From contig NZ_QAOV01000009.1 in assembly GCF_003050925.1 (NCBI RefSeq), positions 1 through 64,000 of the forward strand: a stretch of DNA of 64,000 nt, written 5' to 3'. Shown here in pieces: positions 39,748-48,407 of the stretch (position 1 is its first letter; each line of letters begins with the position of its first letter). The stretch is from Pseudomonas sp. GV085. Its GTDB lineage: Bacteria; Pseudomonadota; Gammaproteobacteria; Pseudomonadales; Pseudomonadaceae. Made by a program: the position numbers and the translations under genes. The notes below the pieces were generated by a model that saw only the letters and a list, made by a program, of their open reading frames with translations, was not told the DNA's origin and made no database searches.

Positions 39748-40743
39748 TCAGTCCTGAAGAATACGCTGCTTGAACGTGCGCGGGATGGCTTGCACGCCGG
39801 GCCGGTAATCCGATTGCTCGATGGCTGCCAGGGCCAGCGCGAGGACCTTGTCGGCGATCAGCTGATGTTGCTGGGCCATGGCATTGACCGGCAGTGGCAG
39901 GAAGTCCAACAATTGGGTATCGCCGAATGTGCCGAGGCGCAGCGGGCGGTTTCTCAGCGGGAAGTCGTGCAGCGCATCGAACACGCCCTGAAGCAGCACG
40001 TAGGAAGTGGTCACCAGGGCATCGGGCAAATGGCCCAAGCGCTGCAGCAACTCGTCCATCAATTGTTGACCGCACTCGCGGCTGAAGGATTCACCTTCTT
40101 CGATCAGCACCTCGCCATTGAACCCGGCGAGAGCCTCTTTGAAGCCAGCGGCACGTTCCTGGCTGATGCTCAGCTCCGGGCGGGCGCCGATCAGCGCGAT
40201 TTGCCTGGGCAGCGGCTCCAGCAGGCTGCGGGTCAGTTGCTGGCTGGCCTCGCGGTCGTCGCTGATCACCGAACAGAAATGCTCGGGCTCCATGACCCGG
40301 TCGATGGCGATGATCGGAAGGCCCTTGGCCTGCAATTGGCGATAGCTGTCGTCGCCGGTCGGCAGGCAACTGGCAACGATCAGTGCGTCGCAGCGCCGGG
40401 CGCGGAACAGTTGCAGCAATTGCCGTTCGCTGTCCGGTGCATCGTCGGAACTGGCGATCAGCAACTGATAGCCCCGGGCTCGCGCACCTTGCTCCAGCAA
40501 TTTTGCGATTCGCGCGTAACTGGGGTTTTCCAGATCCGGCAGAATGAAGCCCAATGTGCGCGTGTGTCGGCTGCGCAAGCCGGCGGCCTGTGGATTAGGC
40601 GTGAAGCCATGCAGTTCGACGACCGCGCGCACGCGTTCGACGGTGGCGCTGCTGATGCGCTGTTGTTCGGCCTTGCCATTGATGACATAGCTGGCGGTGG
40701 TGACGGACACACCAGCCAACTGGGCGATATCACTGAGTTTCAA
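39748..40743 (-). CDS. fruR: Catabolite repressor/activator Cra (FruR), LacI family
   Basis: Transcriptional regulator of fructose uptake. In P. putida the orthologue Cra represses fruBKA and responds mainly to fructose-1-phosphate. The 331-residue protein has an N-terminal LacI-type helix-turn-helix (MKLSDIAQLAGVSVTTASYV, about 1-20) and hinge. A periplasmic-binding-protein-like effector domain follows (TLGFILPDLENPSYARIAKL onward). It is divergent from fruB, with a matching operator at 40889 in the gap. tatD follows on the same strand. Confidence 0.95.
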   Translation of the reverse strand: MKLSDIAQLAGVSVTTASYVINGKAEQQRISSATVERVRAVVELHGFTPNPQAAGLRSRHTRTLGFILPDLENPSYARIAKLLEQGARARGYQLLIASSDDAPDSERQLLQLFRARRCDALIVASCLPTGDDSYRQLQAKGLPIIAIDRVMEPEHFCSVISDDREASQQLTRSLLEPLPRQIALIGARPELSISQERAAGFKEALAGFNGEVLIEEGESFSRECGQQLMDELLQRLGHLPDALVTTSYVLLQGVFDALHDFPLRNRPLRLGTFGDTQLLDFLPLPVNAMAQQHQLIADKVLALALAAIEQSDYRPGVQAIPRTFKQRILQD

Positions 40744-40888
40744 CCCGCTGTTTCCTTGTTTTTTCGAGATTGCCTCGACATTTTCGTCAATCCTAACCGA
40801 TTAAGGCAGGCGACCATTGTCACAACGCATCCGACAAGTTGAGCTTCAAGGATGGGACATTATCGAGTAACGTGCCATCCAATCTAGA

Positions 40889-40900
40889 TTAAACGTTTCA
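40889..40900. promoter_or_regulatory. Cra/FruR operator in the fruR-fruB gap
   Basis: TTAAACGTTTCA, identical to the Cra operator of the P. putida fruB promoter as I remember it, and close to the enteric Cra consensus. It lies 133 bases upstream of fruB and 146 bases upstream of fruR. Confidence 0.85.
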
Positions 40901-41032
40901 GCAAGCGTATTTTCTACGTTATAGGCGCCTTTGGCCGGTTCTGCCATGAAACCGCCAAAATGATGACCAAGCGCCTAAGCTGGCTCATTCAAAACAATAC
41001 CTGGCGCCCCAAGGCGCCAAAAAGGAGAAAGC

Positions 41033-43894
41033 ATGCTCGAGCTCACTGTAGAGCAGATTTCCATGGGCCAGTCGGCCGTGGATAAGTCCGCAGCGCTGCA
41101 ATTGCTGGCCGGGCACCTGGTCACCGACGGTCTGGTTGCCGAGGGCTACCTTGCCGGTTTGCAGGCGCGGGAAGCCCAGGGCTCGACCTTTCTCGGTCAA
41201 GGTATTGCCATCCCCCACGGTACGCCTGAAACCCGCGAGCTGGTGTTCACCACCGGTGTGCGCCTGATGCAGTTCCCTGAAGGTGTGGACTGGGGCGATG
41301 GTCATATCGTTTACCTGGCGATCGGTATTGCCGCCAAATCCGATGAACATCTGCGCTTGTTGCAATTGCTCACCCGCGCCCTTGGCGAGACGGATCTGGG
41401 CCAGGCCCTGCGCCGCGCCGGTTCCGCCGAAGCCTTGCTGAAGTTGTTGCAAGGCGCGCCGCAAGAACTGGCGCTGGACGCACAGATGATCGGCCTGGGT
41501 GTGGCGGCCGAAGATTTCGAAGAGCTGGTCTGGCGCGGCGCACGTTTGCTGCGGCAGGCCGACTGCGTGAGCAATGGTTTTTCTGCCGTGCTGCAGCAGG
41601 TTGAAGCGCTGCCCCTGGGCGATGGCCTGTGGTGGCTGCACAGCGAGCAGACGGTGAAGCGACCGGGCCTGGCCTTCGTCACCCCGGACAAACCGCTGCG
41701 CTATCTCGGCCAGCCGCTCAATGGACTGTTCTGCCTGGCCAGCCTCGGTGAGGCCCATCAAGTGCTGCTCGAACGCCTGTGCGCGTTGTTGATCGAAGGG
41801 CGTGGCCATGAGTTGGGGCGCGCCACCAGCAGCCGCAAAGTCCTCGAAGTGCTCGGTGGTGAAGTGCCCGCCGACTGGCCCAGCGCGCGAATTGCATTGG
41901 CCAACGCCCACGGTTTGCATGCGCGGCCGGCGAAAATCCTCGCGCAACTGGCAAAGAGTTTTGAAGGTGACATCCGCGTGCGCATTGTCGATGGTCACGA
42001 CAGCGCGGTGTCGGTAAAGAGCTTGAGCAAGTTGCTCAGCCTCGGCGCCCGTCGGGGGCAGGTTCTGGAAATCATTGCCGAACCGGGCATCGCGGCTGAC
42101 GCGTTGCCGGCCCTGTTGGCGGCCATCGAAGAGGGCCTCGGTGAGGAAGTCGAACCGCTGCCGCCAGTAAGCCAGGCACGCGAAGTCGTTGCCGATATGG
42201 CCGAAGTGATCCTCGCCCCGGTGTCAGGCAGCGTGGTCCAGGCGATTGCCGCCGCCCCGGGGATTGCCATCGGCCCGGCGCATATTCAAGTGCTGCAAAC
42301 CATCGATTACCCGTTGCGCGGCGAGTCCGCCGGCATCGAGCGTGAGCGTCTCCAGCAAGCCCTGGCGCAGGTGCGTCGTGACATTCAGGGCTTGATCGAG
42401 CGCAGCAAAAGCAAGGCCATTCGCGAAATCTTCATCACCCACCAAGAGATGCTCGACGACCCGGAACTGACCGATGAGGTCGATGCGCGCCTCAAGCAGG
42501 GCGAAAGCGCCGAGGCGGCGTGGATGGCTGTGATTGAAGCGGCGGCCCGGCAGCAGGAAGCCTTGCAGGATGCCTTGCTGGCCGAGCGCGCAGCCGACTT
42601 GCGCGACATCGGGCGTCGGGTGCTGATGCAGCTCAGTGGCATCGAAACCCCGAGCGAACCGGATCAGCCGTACATTCTGGTGATGGACGAGGTTGGCCCG
42701 TCCGACGTCGCGCGTCTGGATCCGGCTCGCGTGGCCGGGATTCTCACCGCCCGGGGTGGCGCTACGGCGCACAGTGCGATTGTTGCCCGGGCCTTGGGCA
42801 TTCCGGCACTGGTCGGCGCCGGCCCCGGCGTGTTGCTGCTGGCGCCGGGTACGCCATTGCTGCTCGATGGCCAGCGTGGTCGCCTGCATGTGGACGCCGA
42901 CGCGGCGACCTTGCAGCGCGCCACCGCCGAACGCGATACCCGCGAGCAACGCTTGAAGGCGGCTGCTGAACGGCGTCATGAACCCGCGCTGACCAGCGAT
43001 GGCCACGCCGTAGAAGTGTTCGCCAACATTGGTGAAAGCGCTGGCGTGACCGGCGCGGTGGAGCAGGGTGCCGAAGGCATTGGCCTGTTGCGCACCGAAC
43101 TGATTTTCATGGCCCACACGCAAGCGCCCGACGAAGCGACCCAGGAAGTCGAGTACCGCCGTGTCCTCGACGGTCTGGCCGGGCGACCGCTGGTGGTGCG
43201 CACCCTCGATGTCGGTGGTGACAAACCGCTGCCGTACTGGCCGATTGCGAAGGAAGAAAACCCCTTCCTCGGCGTGCGCGGCATACGCCTGACCTTGCAG
43301 CGCCCGCAGATCATGGAAGCGCAATTGCGCGCCTTGCTGCGGGCGGCCGACAACCGGCCGCTGCGGATCATGTTCCCGATGGTGGGCAGCGTCGACGAGT
43401 GGCGTCAGGCCCGTGACATGACCGAACGTTTGCGCCGGGAAATTCCGGTTGCCGACCTGCAACTGGGGATTATGATCGAGGTGCCGTCGGCGGCATTGCT
43501 GGCGCCGGTGCTGGCCAAAGAGGTCGACTTTTTCAGCGTCGGCACCAACGACCTGACGCAATACACCCTGGCCATCGACCGTGGCCATCCGACGCTGTCG
43601 GCCCAGGCCGATGGCTTGCACCCGGCGGTGCTGCAACTGATCGACATCACCGTGCGCGCGGCCCATGCCCACGGCAAATGGGTCGGTGTGTGCGGCGAGC
43701 TGGCGGCCGACCCGCTGGCGGTGCCGGTGCTGGTCGGCCTCGGCGTGGACGAGCTTAGCGTCGGCGCTCGCAGCATTGCCGAAGTCAAGGCGCGAATACG
43801 CGAACTGGGCTTCACTCAGACTCAAACCCTTGCCCGACAGGCCCTGGCCGTGGGCAGCGCCAATGAAGTGCGCGCATTAGTGGAGGCCCTGTAA
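41033..43894 (+). CDS. fruB: Fructose PTS multiphosphoryl protein FruB (EIIA-HPr-EI)
   Basis: A 953-residue fusion that carries phosphate from phosphoenolpyruvate to the fructose permease. Three modules are visible. The first is EIIA-Fru (about 1-145; His at about 62 in IPHGTPETR). HPr follows (about 283-370; His at about 296 in GLHARPA), then Enzyme I (about 400-953; His at about 580 in GGATAHSAIVARALG). The PEP-binding barrel includes GTNDLTQYTLAIDRGHP. The ATG follows AAGGAG. This single polypeptide makes the system independent of separate ptsH/ptsI, as is typical of pseudomonads. Confidence 0.97.
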   Translation: MLELTVEQISMGQSAVDKSAALQLLAGHLVTDGLVAEGYLAGLQAREAQGSTFLGQGIAIPHGTPETRELVFTTGVRLMQFPEGVDWGDGHIVYLAIGIAAKSDEHLRLLQLLTRALGETDLGQALRRAGSAEALLKLLQGAPQELALDAQMIGLGVAAEDFEELVWRGARLLRQADCVSNGFSAVLQQVEALPLGDGLWWLHSEQTVKRPGLAFVTPDKPLRYLGQPLNGLFCLASLGEAHQVLLERLCALLIEGRGHELGRATSSRKVLEVLGGEVPADWPSARIALANAHGLHARPAKILAQLAKSFEGDIRVRIVDGHDSAVSVKSLSKLLSLGARRGQVLEIIAEPGIAADALPALLAAIEEGLGEEVEPLPPVSQAREVVADMAEVILAPVSGSVVQAIAAAPGIAIGPAHIQVLQTIDYPLRGESAGIERERLQQALAQVRRDIQGLIERSKSKAIREIFITHQEMLDDPELTDEVDARLKQGESAEAAWMAVIEAAARQQEALQDALLAERAADLRDIGRRVLMQLSGIETPSEPDQPYILVMDEVGPSDVARLDPARVAGILTARGGATAHSAIVARALGIPALVGAGPGVLLLAPGTPLLLDGQRGRLHVDADAATLQRATAERDTREQRLKAAAERRHEPALTSDGHAVEVFANIGESAGVTGAVEQGAEGIGLLRTELIFMAHTQAPDEATQEVEYRRVLDGLAGRPLVVRTLDVGGDKPLPYWPIAKEENPFLGVRGIRLTLQRPQIMEAQLRALLRAADNRPLRIMFPMVGSVDEWRQARDMTERLRREIPVADLQLGIMIEVPSAALLAPVLAKEVDFFSVGTNDLTQYTLAIDRGHPTLSAQADGLHPAVLQLIDITVRAAHAHGKWVGVCGELAADPLAVPVLVGLGVDELSVGARSIAEVKARIRELGFTQTQTLARQALAVGSANEVRALVEAL

Positions 43895-44835
43895 TGGCCC
43901 GGATTCTCACCCTGACCCTCAACCCGGCGCTGGACCTGACCGTCCAGTTGCCGCGCCTTGAAGCCGGCCAGGTCAACCGCAGCGAAGTAATGCACACCCA
44001 CGCCGCTGGCAAAGGCGTGAACGTGGCGCAAGTGCTGGCCGATCTCGGGCATCAATTGACCGTCAGTGGCTTTCTCGGCGAAGACAACCTGCAAGCGTTC
44101 GAAACGCTGTTCGCCAGGCGCGGTTTTGTCGACGCCTTCATCCGCGTTCCAGGCGAGACCCGCAGCAACATCAAACTGGCGGAAAGCGACGGGCGCATCA
44201 CCGATATCAACGGGCCGGGGCCGCAGGTCAGCGAGGCGGCGCAGCAGGCGTTGATGGAGCGACTGGAGCAGATTGCGCCGGGTCACGATGCGGTGGTGGT
44301 TGCTGGCAGTTTGCCCCTGGGCGTTAGCGCGCAGTGGTTGCAGGCGTTGATCCTGCGTTTGAAAAGCCTGGGGCTGCGCGTTGCCCTCGACACCAGCGGC
44401 GATGCGTTGCGTGCGGCGCTGAAAGCGGGACCCTGGCTCATCAAGCCCAACACTGAAGAACTGGCCGAGGTGCTGGACTGCGAAGTCGTGTCGGTCAGTT
44501 CCCAGGCCATAGCGGCGGAGCGCCTGCACGCCCAGGGCATCGAGCATGTAGTGATTTCCCATGGTGCCGAGGGCGTGAACTGGTTCAGCGTCGGCTCGGC
44601 ATTGCATGCCACTCCGCCCAAGGTCAGCGTCGCCAGTACGGTGGGCGCGGGTGATTCGTTGCTGGCGGGGATGCTCCACGGTTTGCTCAGTGCCGATACG
44701 CCGGAGCAGACCTTGCGCACCGCCACGGCGATTGCCGCGCTGGCAGTGACCCAGATCGGATTCGGCATTGGCGATGCAGCGCAACTGGCGCTGCTCGAAC
44801 AGGGTGTGCGCGTGCGTCCCCTGACAGAACAATAA
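43894..44835 (+). CDS. fruK: 1-phosphofructokinase
   Basis: FruK phosphorylates fructose-1-phosphate, the product of the PTS, to fructose-1,6-bisphosphate. The 313-residue PfkB-family sugar kinase has the opening ILTLTLNPALDLTV, the substrate loop GKGVNVAQVLADLG (about 37-50), and the C-terminal anion-hole/catalytic motif VGAGDSLLAG (about 249-258). It overlaps the fruB stop by one base (TAATG), which implies coupled translation. Confidence 0.97.
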   Translation: MARILTLTLNPALDLTVQLPRLEAGQVNRSEVMHTHAAGKGVNVAQVLADLGHQLTVSGFLGEDNLQAFETLFARRGFVDAFIRVPGETRSNIKLAESDGRITDINGPGPQVSEAAQQALMERLEQIAPGHDAVVVAGSLPLGVSAQWLQALILRLKSLGLRVALDTSGDALRAALKAGPWLIKPNTEELAEVLDCEVVSVSSQAIAAERLHAQGIEHVVISHGAEGVNWFSVGSALHATPPKVSVASTVGAGDSLLAGMLHGLLSADTPEQTLRTATAIAALAVTQIGFGIGDAAQLALLEQGVRVRPLTEQ

Positions 44836-44846
44836 GAGGGTTTGTC

Positions 44847-46586
44847 ATGAAGTTAGCCATCATTACGGCCTGCCCGAGCGGCATGGTCACCAGTGTGCTG
44901 TGTGCCCGGCTGCTTGATGCCGCGGCTCAGCGTCAGGGCTGGAGCACCAGTGTCGAAATCACCGATGCCGCCCATCCCGAAAAACAACTGTCGGCGGCCA
45001 TCCTCGACGCAGCCGAGTGGGTGCTGCTGGTAACCAGCGCGCCGGTGGACATGTCGCGGTTTGTCGGTAAGCGGTTGTTCCAGAGCACCCCGGCTCAGGC
45101 CCTGCAAGACGTGGAAGCCGTGTTGCGGCGCGGTGCGCAGGACGCTCAGGTTTACGTCGCCGAAGAGACCGTCGTCGAGCCGGTGGCGGTTGTCCGGAAC
45201 ACGCCGCGACTGGTGGCCGTTACCGCGTGCCCGACGGGTGTCGCTCACACGTTCATGGCTGCCGAAGCTTTGCAGCAAGCGGCCAAACGACTGGGCTATG
45301 ACCTGCAAGTGGAAACCCAGGGCTCGGTCGGCGCGCGCAATCCATTGAGCGCGCAAGCGATCGCAGAGGCCGATGTGGTGCTGCTGGCGGCTGATATCGA
45401 AGTCGCCACCGAGCGTTTCGCCGGCAAGAAAATCTACCGCTGTGGCACCGGTATCGCTCTCAAGCAAGCTGAAACGACTTTGAAAAAAGCCTTGGCCGAA
45501 GGCCAGCAGGAAAGCGCTTCGAGCAGCGCCAAGGGCCCAGCCAAATCAGAGAAAACCGGCGCCTATAAACACCTGCTGACCGGTGTGTCATTCATGTTGC
45601 CGATGGTGGTGGCCGGCGGCTTGATGATCGCCCTGTCGTTCGTATTTGGCATCACCGCATTCAAGGAGCAGGGCACGCTGGCGGCGGCGTTGATGCAGAT
45701 CGGTGGCGACACCGCGTTCAAGCTGATGGTGCCGCTGCTGGCAGGCTATATCGCCTATTCCATCGCTGACCGTCCGGGCCTCGCGCCGGGGATGATCGGT
45801 GGTTTGCTGGCGAGCACCCTGGGCGCAGGCTTCATCGGCGGGATCATTGCCGGTTTTCTGGCCGGTTATGCGGCCAAGGCGATCAACCGCTATGCGCGTT
45901 TGCCGCAAAGTCTTGAGGCGCTCAAGCCGATCCTGATCATTCCGTTGCTGGCGAGTCTGTTCACCGGTCTGGTGATGATCTATGTGGTCGGCAAACCGGT
46001 CGCCGGCATGCTCGCCGGGCTCACGCATTTCCTCGACAGCATGGGCACCACCAACGCGATTCTGCTGGGTGTATTGCTGGGCGGCATGATGTGCGTCGAC
46101 CTCGGCGGACCGATCAACAAGGCGGCCTATGCGTTCTCGGTCGGGTTGCTGGCGTCGCAGAGTTACGCGCCGATGGCGGCGACCATGGCCGCGGGCATGG
46201 TGCCGCCGATTGGCCTGGGCATCGCCACGTTCATTGCGCGGCGCAAGTTTGCGCAGACTGAGCGCGAAGCCGGCAAGGCCGCACTGGTGCTGGGGCTGTG
46301 CTTCATCTCCGAAGGGGCGATTCCGTTTGCGGCGAAAGACCCGCTGCGGGTGATTCCGGCGAGCATCGCCGGCGGTGCGTTGACCGGTGCGCTGTCGATG
46401 TATTTCGGCTGCAAACTGATGGCGCCCCACGGTGGGTTGTTCGTGCTGGCGATCCCCAATGCGATCAACCATGCGCTGCTTTATTTGTTGGCGATTGTGG
46501 CGGGGAGCCTGTTGACGGCGGTGGTGTATGCGCTGGTGAAACAGCCGGAGGCGGTGGAGCTGGCACTGGAGCCGGCCAAGGCGTAG
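44847..46586 (+). CDS. fruA: Fructose PTS permease, EIIBC component
   Basis: FruA takes up fructose and phosphorylates it at C1. The 579-residue protein has a degenerate EIIB' domain (about 1-110), an active EIIB domain with the phosphorylated Cys in TACPTGVAHT (about 128), and a linker with many Ser/Lys/Gly residues. A polytopic EIIC domain (about 235-565) has around nine or ten membrane segments. It is the third gene of fruBKA. The N-terminal EIIB' retains a similar ACPSGMVTS motif, including a cysteine. Confidence 0.97.
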   Translation: MKLAIITACPSGMVTSVLCARLLDAAAQRQGWSTSVEITDAAHPEKQLSAAILDAAEWVLLVTSAPVDMSRFVGKRLFQSTPAQALQDVEAVLRRGAQDAQVYVAEETVVEPVAVVRNTPRLVAVTACPTGVAHTFMAAEALQQAAKRLGYDLQVETQGSVGARNPLSAQAIAEADVVLLAADIEVATERFAGKKIYRCGTGIALKQAETTLKKALAEGQQESASSSAKGPAKSEKTGAYKHLLTGVSFMLPMVVAGGLMIALSFVFGITAFKEQGTLAAALMQIGGDTAFKLMVPLLAGYIAYSIADRPGLAPGMIGGLLASTLGAGFIGGIIAGFLAGYAAKAINRYARLPQSLEALKPILIIPLLASLFTGLVMIYVVGKPVAGMLAGLTHFLDSMGTTNAILLGVLLGGMMCVDLGGPINKAAYAFSVGLLASQSYAPMAATMAAGMVPPIGLGIATFIARRKFAQTEREAGKAALVLGLCFISEGAIPFAAKDPLRVIPASIAGGALTGALSMYFGCKLMAPHGGLFVLAIPNAINHALLYLLAIVAGSLLTAVVYALVKQPEAVELALEPAKA

Positions 46587-46589
46587 GTC

Positions 46590-46668
46590 AAAAGATCGCA
46601 GCCTGCGGCAGCTCCTACAGGGGTTCACAATCTGCCAGTGTGGGAGCTGCCGCAGGCTGCGATCTTTT
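46590..46668. repeat. REP-type inverted pair, family A
   Basis: AAAAGATCGCAGCCTGCGGC ... GCCGCAGGCTGCGATCTTTT with both arms intact. Its spacer (GGGGTTCACAATCTGCCAGT) is the same as in the copy at 91. It sits directly between fruA and the Pho-box-like site. Confidence 0.92.
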
Positions 46669-46670
46669 CT

Positions 46671-46688
46671 CTGTCACCTCGATTTCAT
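46671..46688 (+). promoter_or_regulatory. Pho-box-like site upstream of phoD
   Basis: CTGTCAC, four bases, ATTTCAT. The first half matches the PhoB half-site CTGTCAT/C fully and the second at five of seven positions, with the standard four-base spacing. It lies 41 bases before the phosphatase start. Confidence 0.6.
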
Positions 46689-46728
46689 CCAGCCATGCTT
46701 TAGTTTTTCCTTTTCCAGGGAGAACACC

Positions 46729-48270
46729 ATGAGCGATTTCAACCTCGGGCGCCGTCGTGTGATGCAAGCGGTCGGCGCCGGGCTGTTGTTGCCGGGGTTG
46801 GCGCCGGCGGTGATCGCTTCGGTCAAGGATCGGCCACAACTCACCGACGGCGTGCAGTCCGGCGACCTGTTGGGCGACCGGGCGATCATCTGGAGCCGCT
46901 GCGACCGCCCTGCACGCATGGCGGTGGAGTGGGACACCCGTAGCCTGTTTCCCAACCCTCGGCGCTTCGTCTCGCCCCTGGCCGATGCGCGCACCGATTT
47001 CACTGCCAGGGTCGAACTCACCGGGCTGCCTGCCGGCCAGGCGATTTTCTACCGTGTGCAGTTTGAAGACGCCCAGAGTGGCGTTGCCAGCGAGCCCTGG
47101 TTCGGTCACTTGCGCAGCGTGCCACAGACCCGGCGCGACCTCCGTTTTGTCTGGAGTGGCGACACCGTCGGCCAGGGTTTCGGCATCAATCCGGACATTG
47201 GCGGCATGCGCATCTACGAGGCGATGCGCCGGCGTCTACCGGACTTTTTTATCCACAGCGGCGACACCATTTACGCCGATGGCCCGGTCCCGGCGCAGCT
47301 CACCACGGAAGGCGGACGGGTGTGGCGCAACATCACCACCGAGGCCAAGAGCAAAGTCGCCGAGACTCTCGATGAGTACCGTGGCAATTACCGTTACAAC
47401 CTGATGGACGAAAACCTCCGTCGGTTCAATGCCGAGGTCCCGCAGATCTGGCAGTGGGACGACCACGAAGTAGTGAACAACTGGTCGCCGGGCAAGCAGC
47501 TGGATGCGCGCTATCAGGACAAAGATATCCACAGCCTGGTGGGCCGCGCACGCCAGGCCTGGCTTGAATACGCGCCGATGCGTTTGCAGAGCGCCGATGG
47601 CGGCGGGCGGATCTATCGCAAGCTCGGTTACGGTCCGCTGCTCGATGTGTTCGTGCTGGACATGCGCAGCTATCGCGGGGCCAACGATGACAATCTGGGC
47701 GCTGAAAAACCGTTCCTCGGTCGTGAGCAACTGGATTGGCTCAAGCGCGAAATGCAGGCCTCGAACGCGCAATGGAAAGTGATCGCCGCTGACATGCCCA
47801 TCGGCCTCGGCGTGCCCGACGGCGAGGTCAGCCCCGGTGTCGCGCGTTGGGAAGCGGTGGCCAACGGTGACCCCGGCCCGGCCCAGGGCCGTGAACTGGA
47901 AATCGCCGAACTGCTGGGTTTTCTGCGGGCGCAGCAGGTGCGCAATTTCCTGTTCCTGACCGCGGATGTGCATTACTGCGCGGCCCATCATTACCACCCC
48001 GACCGGGCGGCGTTCCAGGACTTCGAGCCGTTCTGGGAGTTCGTCGCCGGACCGCTGAATGCCGGTAGCTTCGGACCGAACCCGCTGGATAAAACCTTTG
48101 GTCCTGAAGCGGTGTTCGAGAAGGCGCCGCCGGCGCAGAACGTCTCGCCGTTTGCCGGGTTTCAGTTTTTTGGCGAGGTGAATATCGATGGGCAAACGGG
48201 GGAGTTGAGCGTGGTGTTGCGGGACCTGGATGGGGTGTCTGTATTCGAGCAGAAGTTGCAACCGGTTTGA
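46729..48270 (+). CDS. phoD: Alkaline phosphatase D family protein (PhoD-type), Tat-exported
   Basis: A 513-residue PhoD-type phosphatase/phosphodiesterase. It begins with a twin-arginine signal (RRRVMQAVGAGLLLPGLAP, about 8-26), so it is probably exported folded by Tat. An N-terminal beta domain follows, then a metallophosphatase core with WSGDTVGQGFG, HSGDTIYADGP, WDDHEVVNNW and FLTADVHYCAAHHYHP. These supply the Asp, Asn and His ligands of the Fe/Ca site. The family removes phosphate from organic phosphodiesters, often under phosphate starvation, in agreement with the Pho-box-like site upstream. Confidence 0.93.
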   Translation: MSDFNLGRRRVMQAVGAGLLLPGLAPAVIASVKDRPQLTDGVQSGDLLGDRAIIWSRCDRPARMAVEWDTRSLFPNPRRFVSPLADARTDFTARVELTGLPAGQAIFYRVQFEDAQSGVASEPWFGHLRSVPQTRRDLRFVWSGDTVGQGFGINPDIGGMRIYEAMRRRLPDFFIHSGDTIYADGPVPAQLTTEGGRVWRNITTEAKSKVAETLDEYRGNYRYNLMDENLRRFNAEVPQIWQWDDHEVVNNWSPGKQLDARYQDKDIHSLVGRARQAWLEYAPMRLQSADGGGRIYRKLGYGPLLDVFVLDMRSYRGANDDNLGAEKPFLGREQLDWLKREMQASNAQWKVIAADMPIGLGVPDGEVSPGVARWEAVANGDPGPAQGRELEIAELLGFLRAQQVRNFLFLTADVHYCAAHHYHPDRAAFQDFEPFWEFVAGPLNAGSFGPNPLDKTFGPEAVFEKAPPAQNVSPFAGFQFFGEVNIDGQTGELSVVLRDLDGVSVFEQKLQPV

Positions 48271-48282
48271 ATGATTCTGGGT

Positions 48283-48388
48283 CCCTGTAGGAGCGAGCTT
48301 GCTCGCGATGGTCGTCAACGATGACGCGTTCATACAGGATGAGCGCGTTATCCTCAGGTTCATCGCGAGCAAGCTCGCTCCTACAGGG
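48283..48388. repeat. REP-type inverted pair, family B
   Basis: CCCTGTAGGAGCGAGCTTGC ... GCAAGCTCGCTCCTACAGGG. The left half of the spacer (TCGTCAACGATGACGCGT) is also found in the copy at 51076. A short tandem repeat of ATCAGTTA follows at 48391-48410 and runs into the piuB-like stop codon. Confidence 0.92.
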
Positions 48389-48407
48389 AAATCAGTTAAT
48401 CAGTTAA

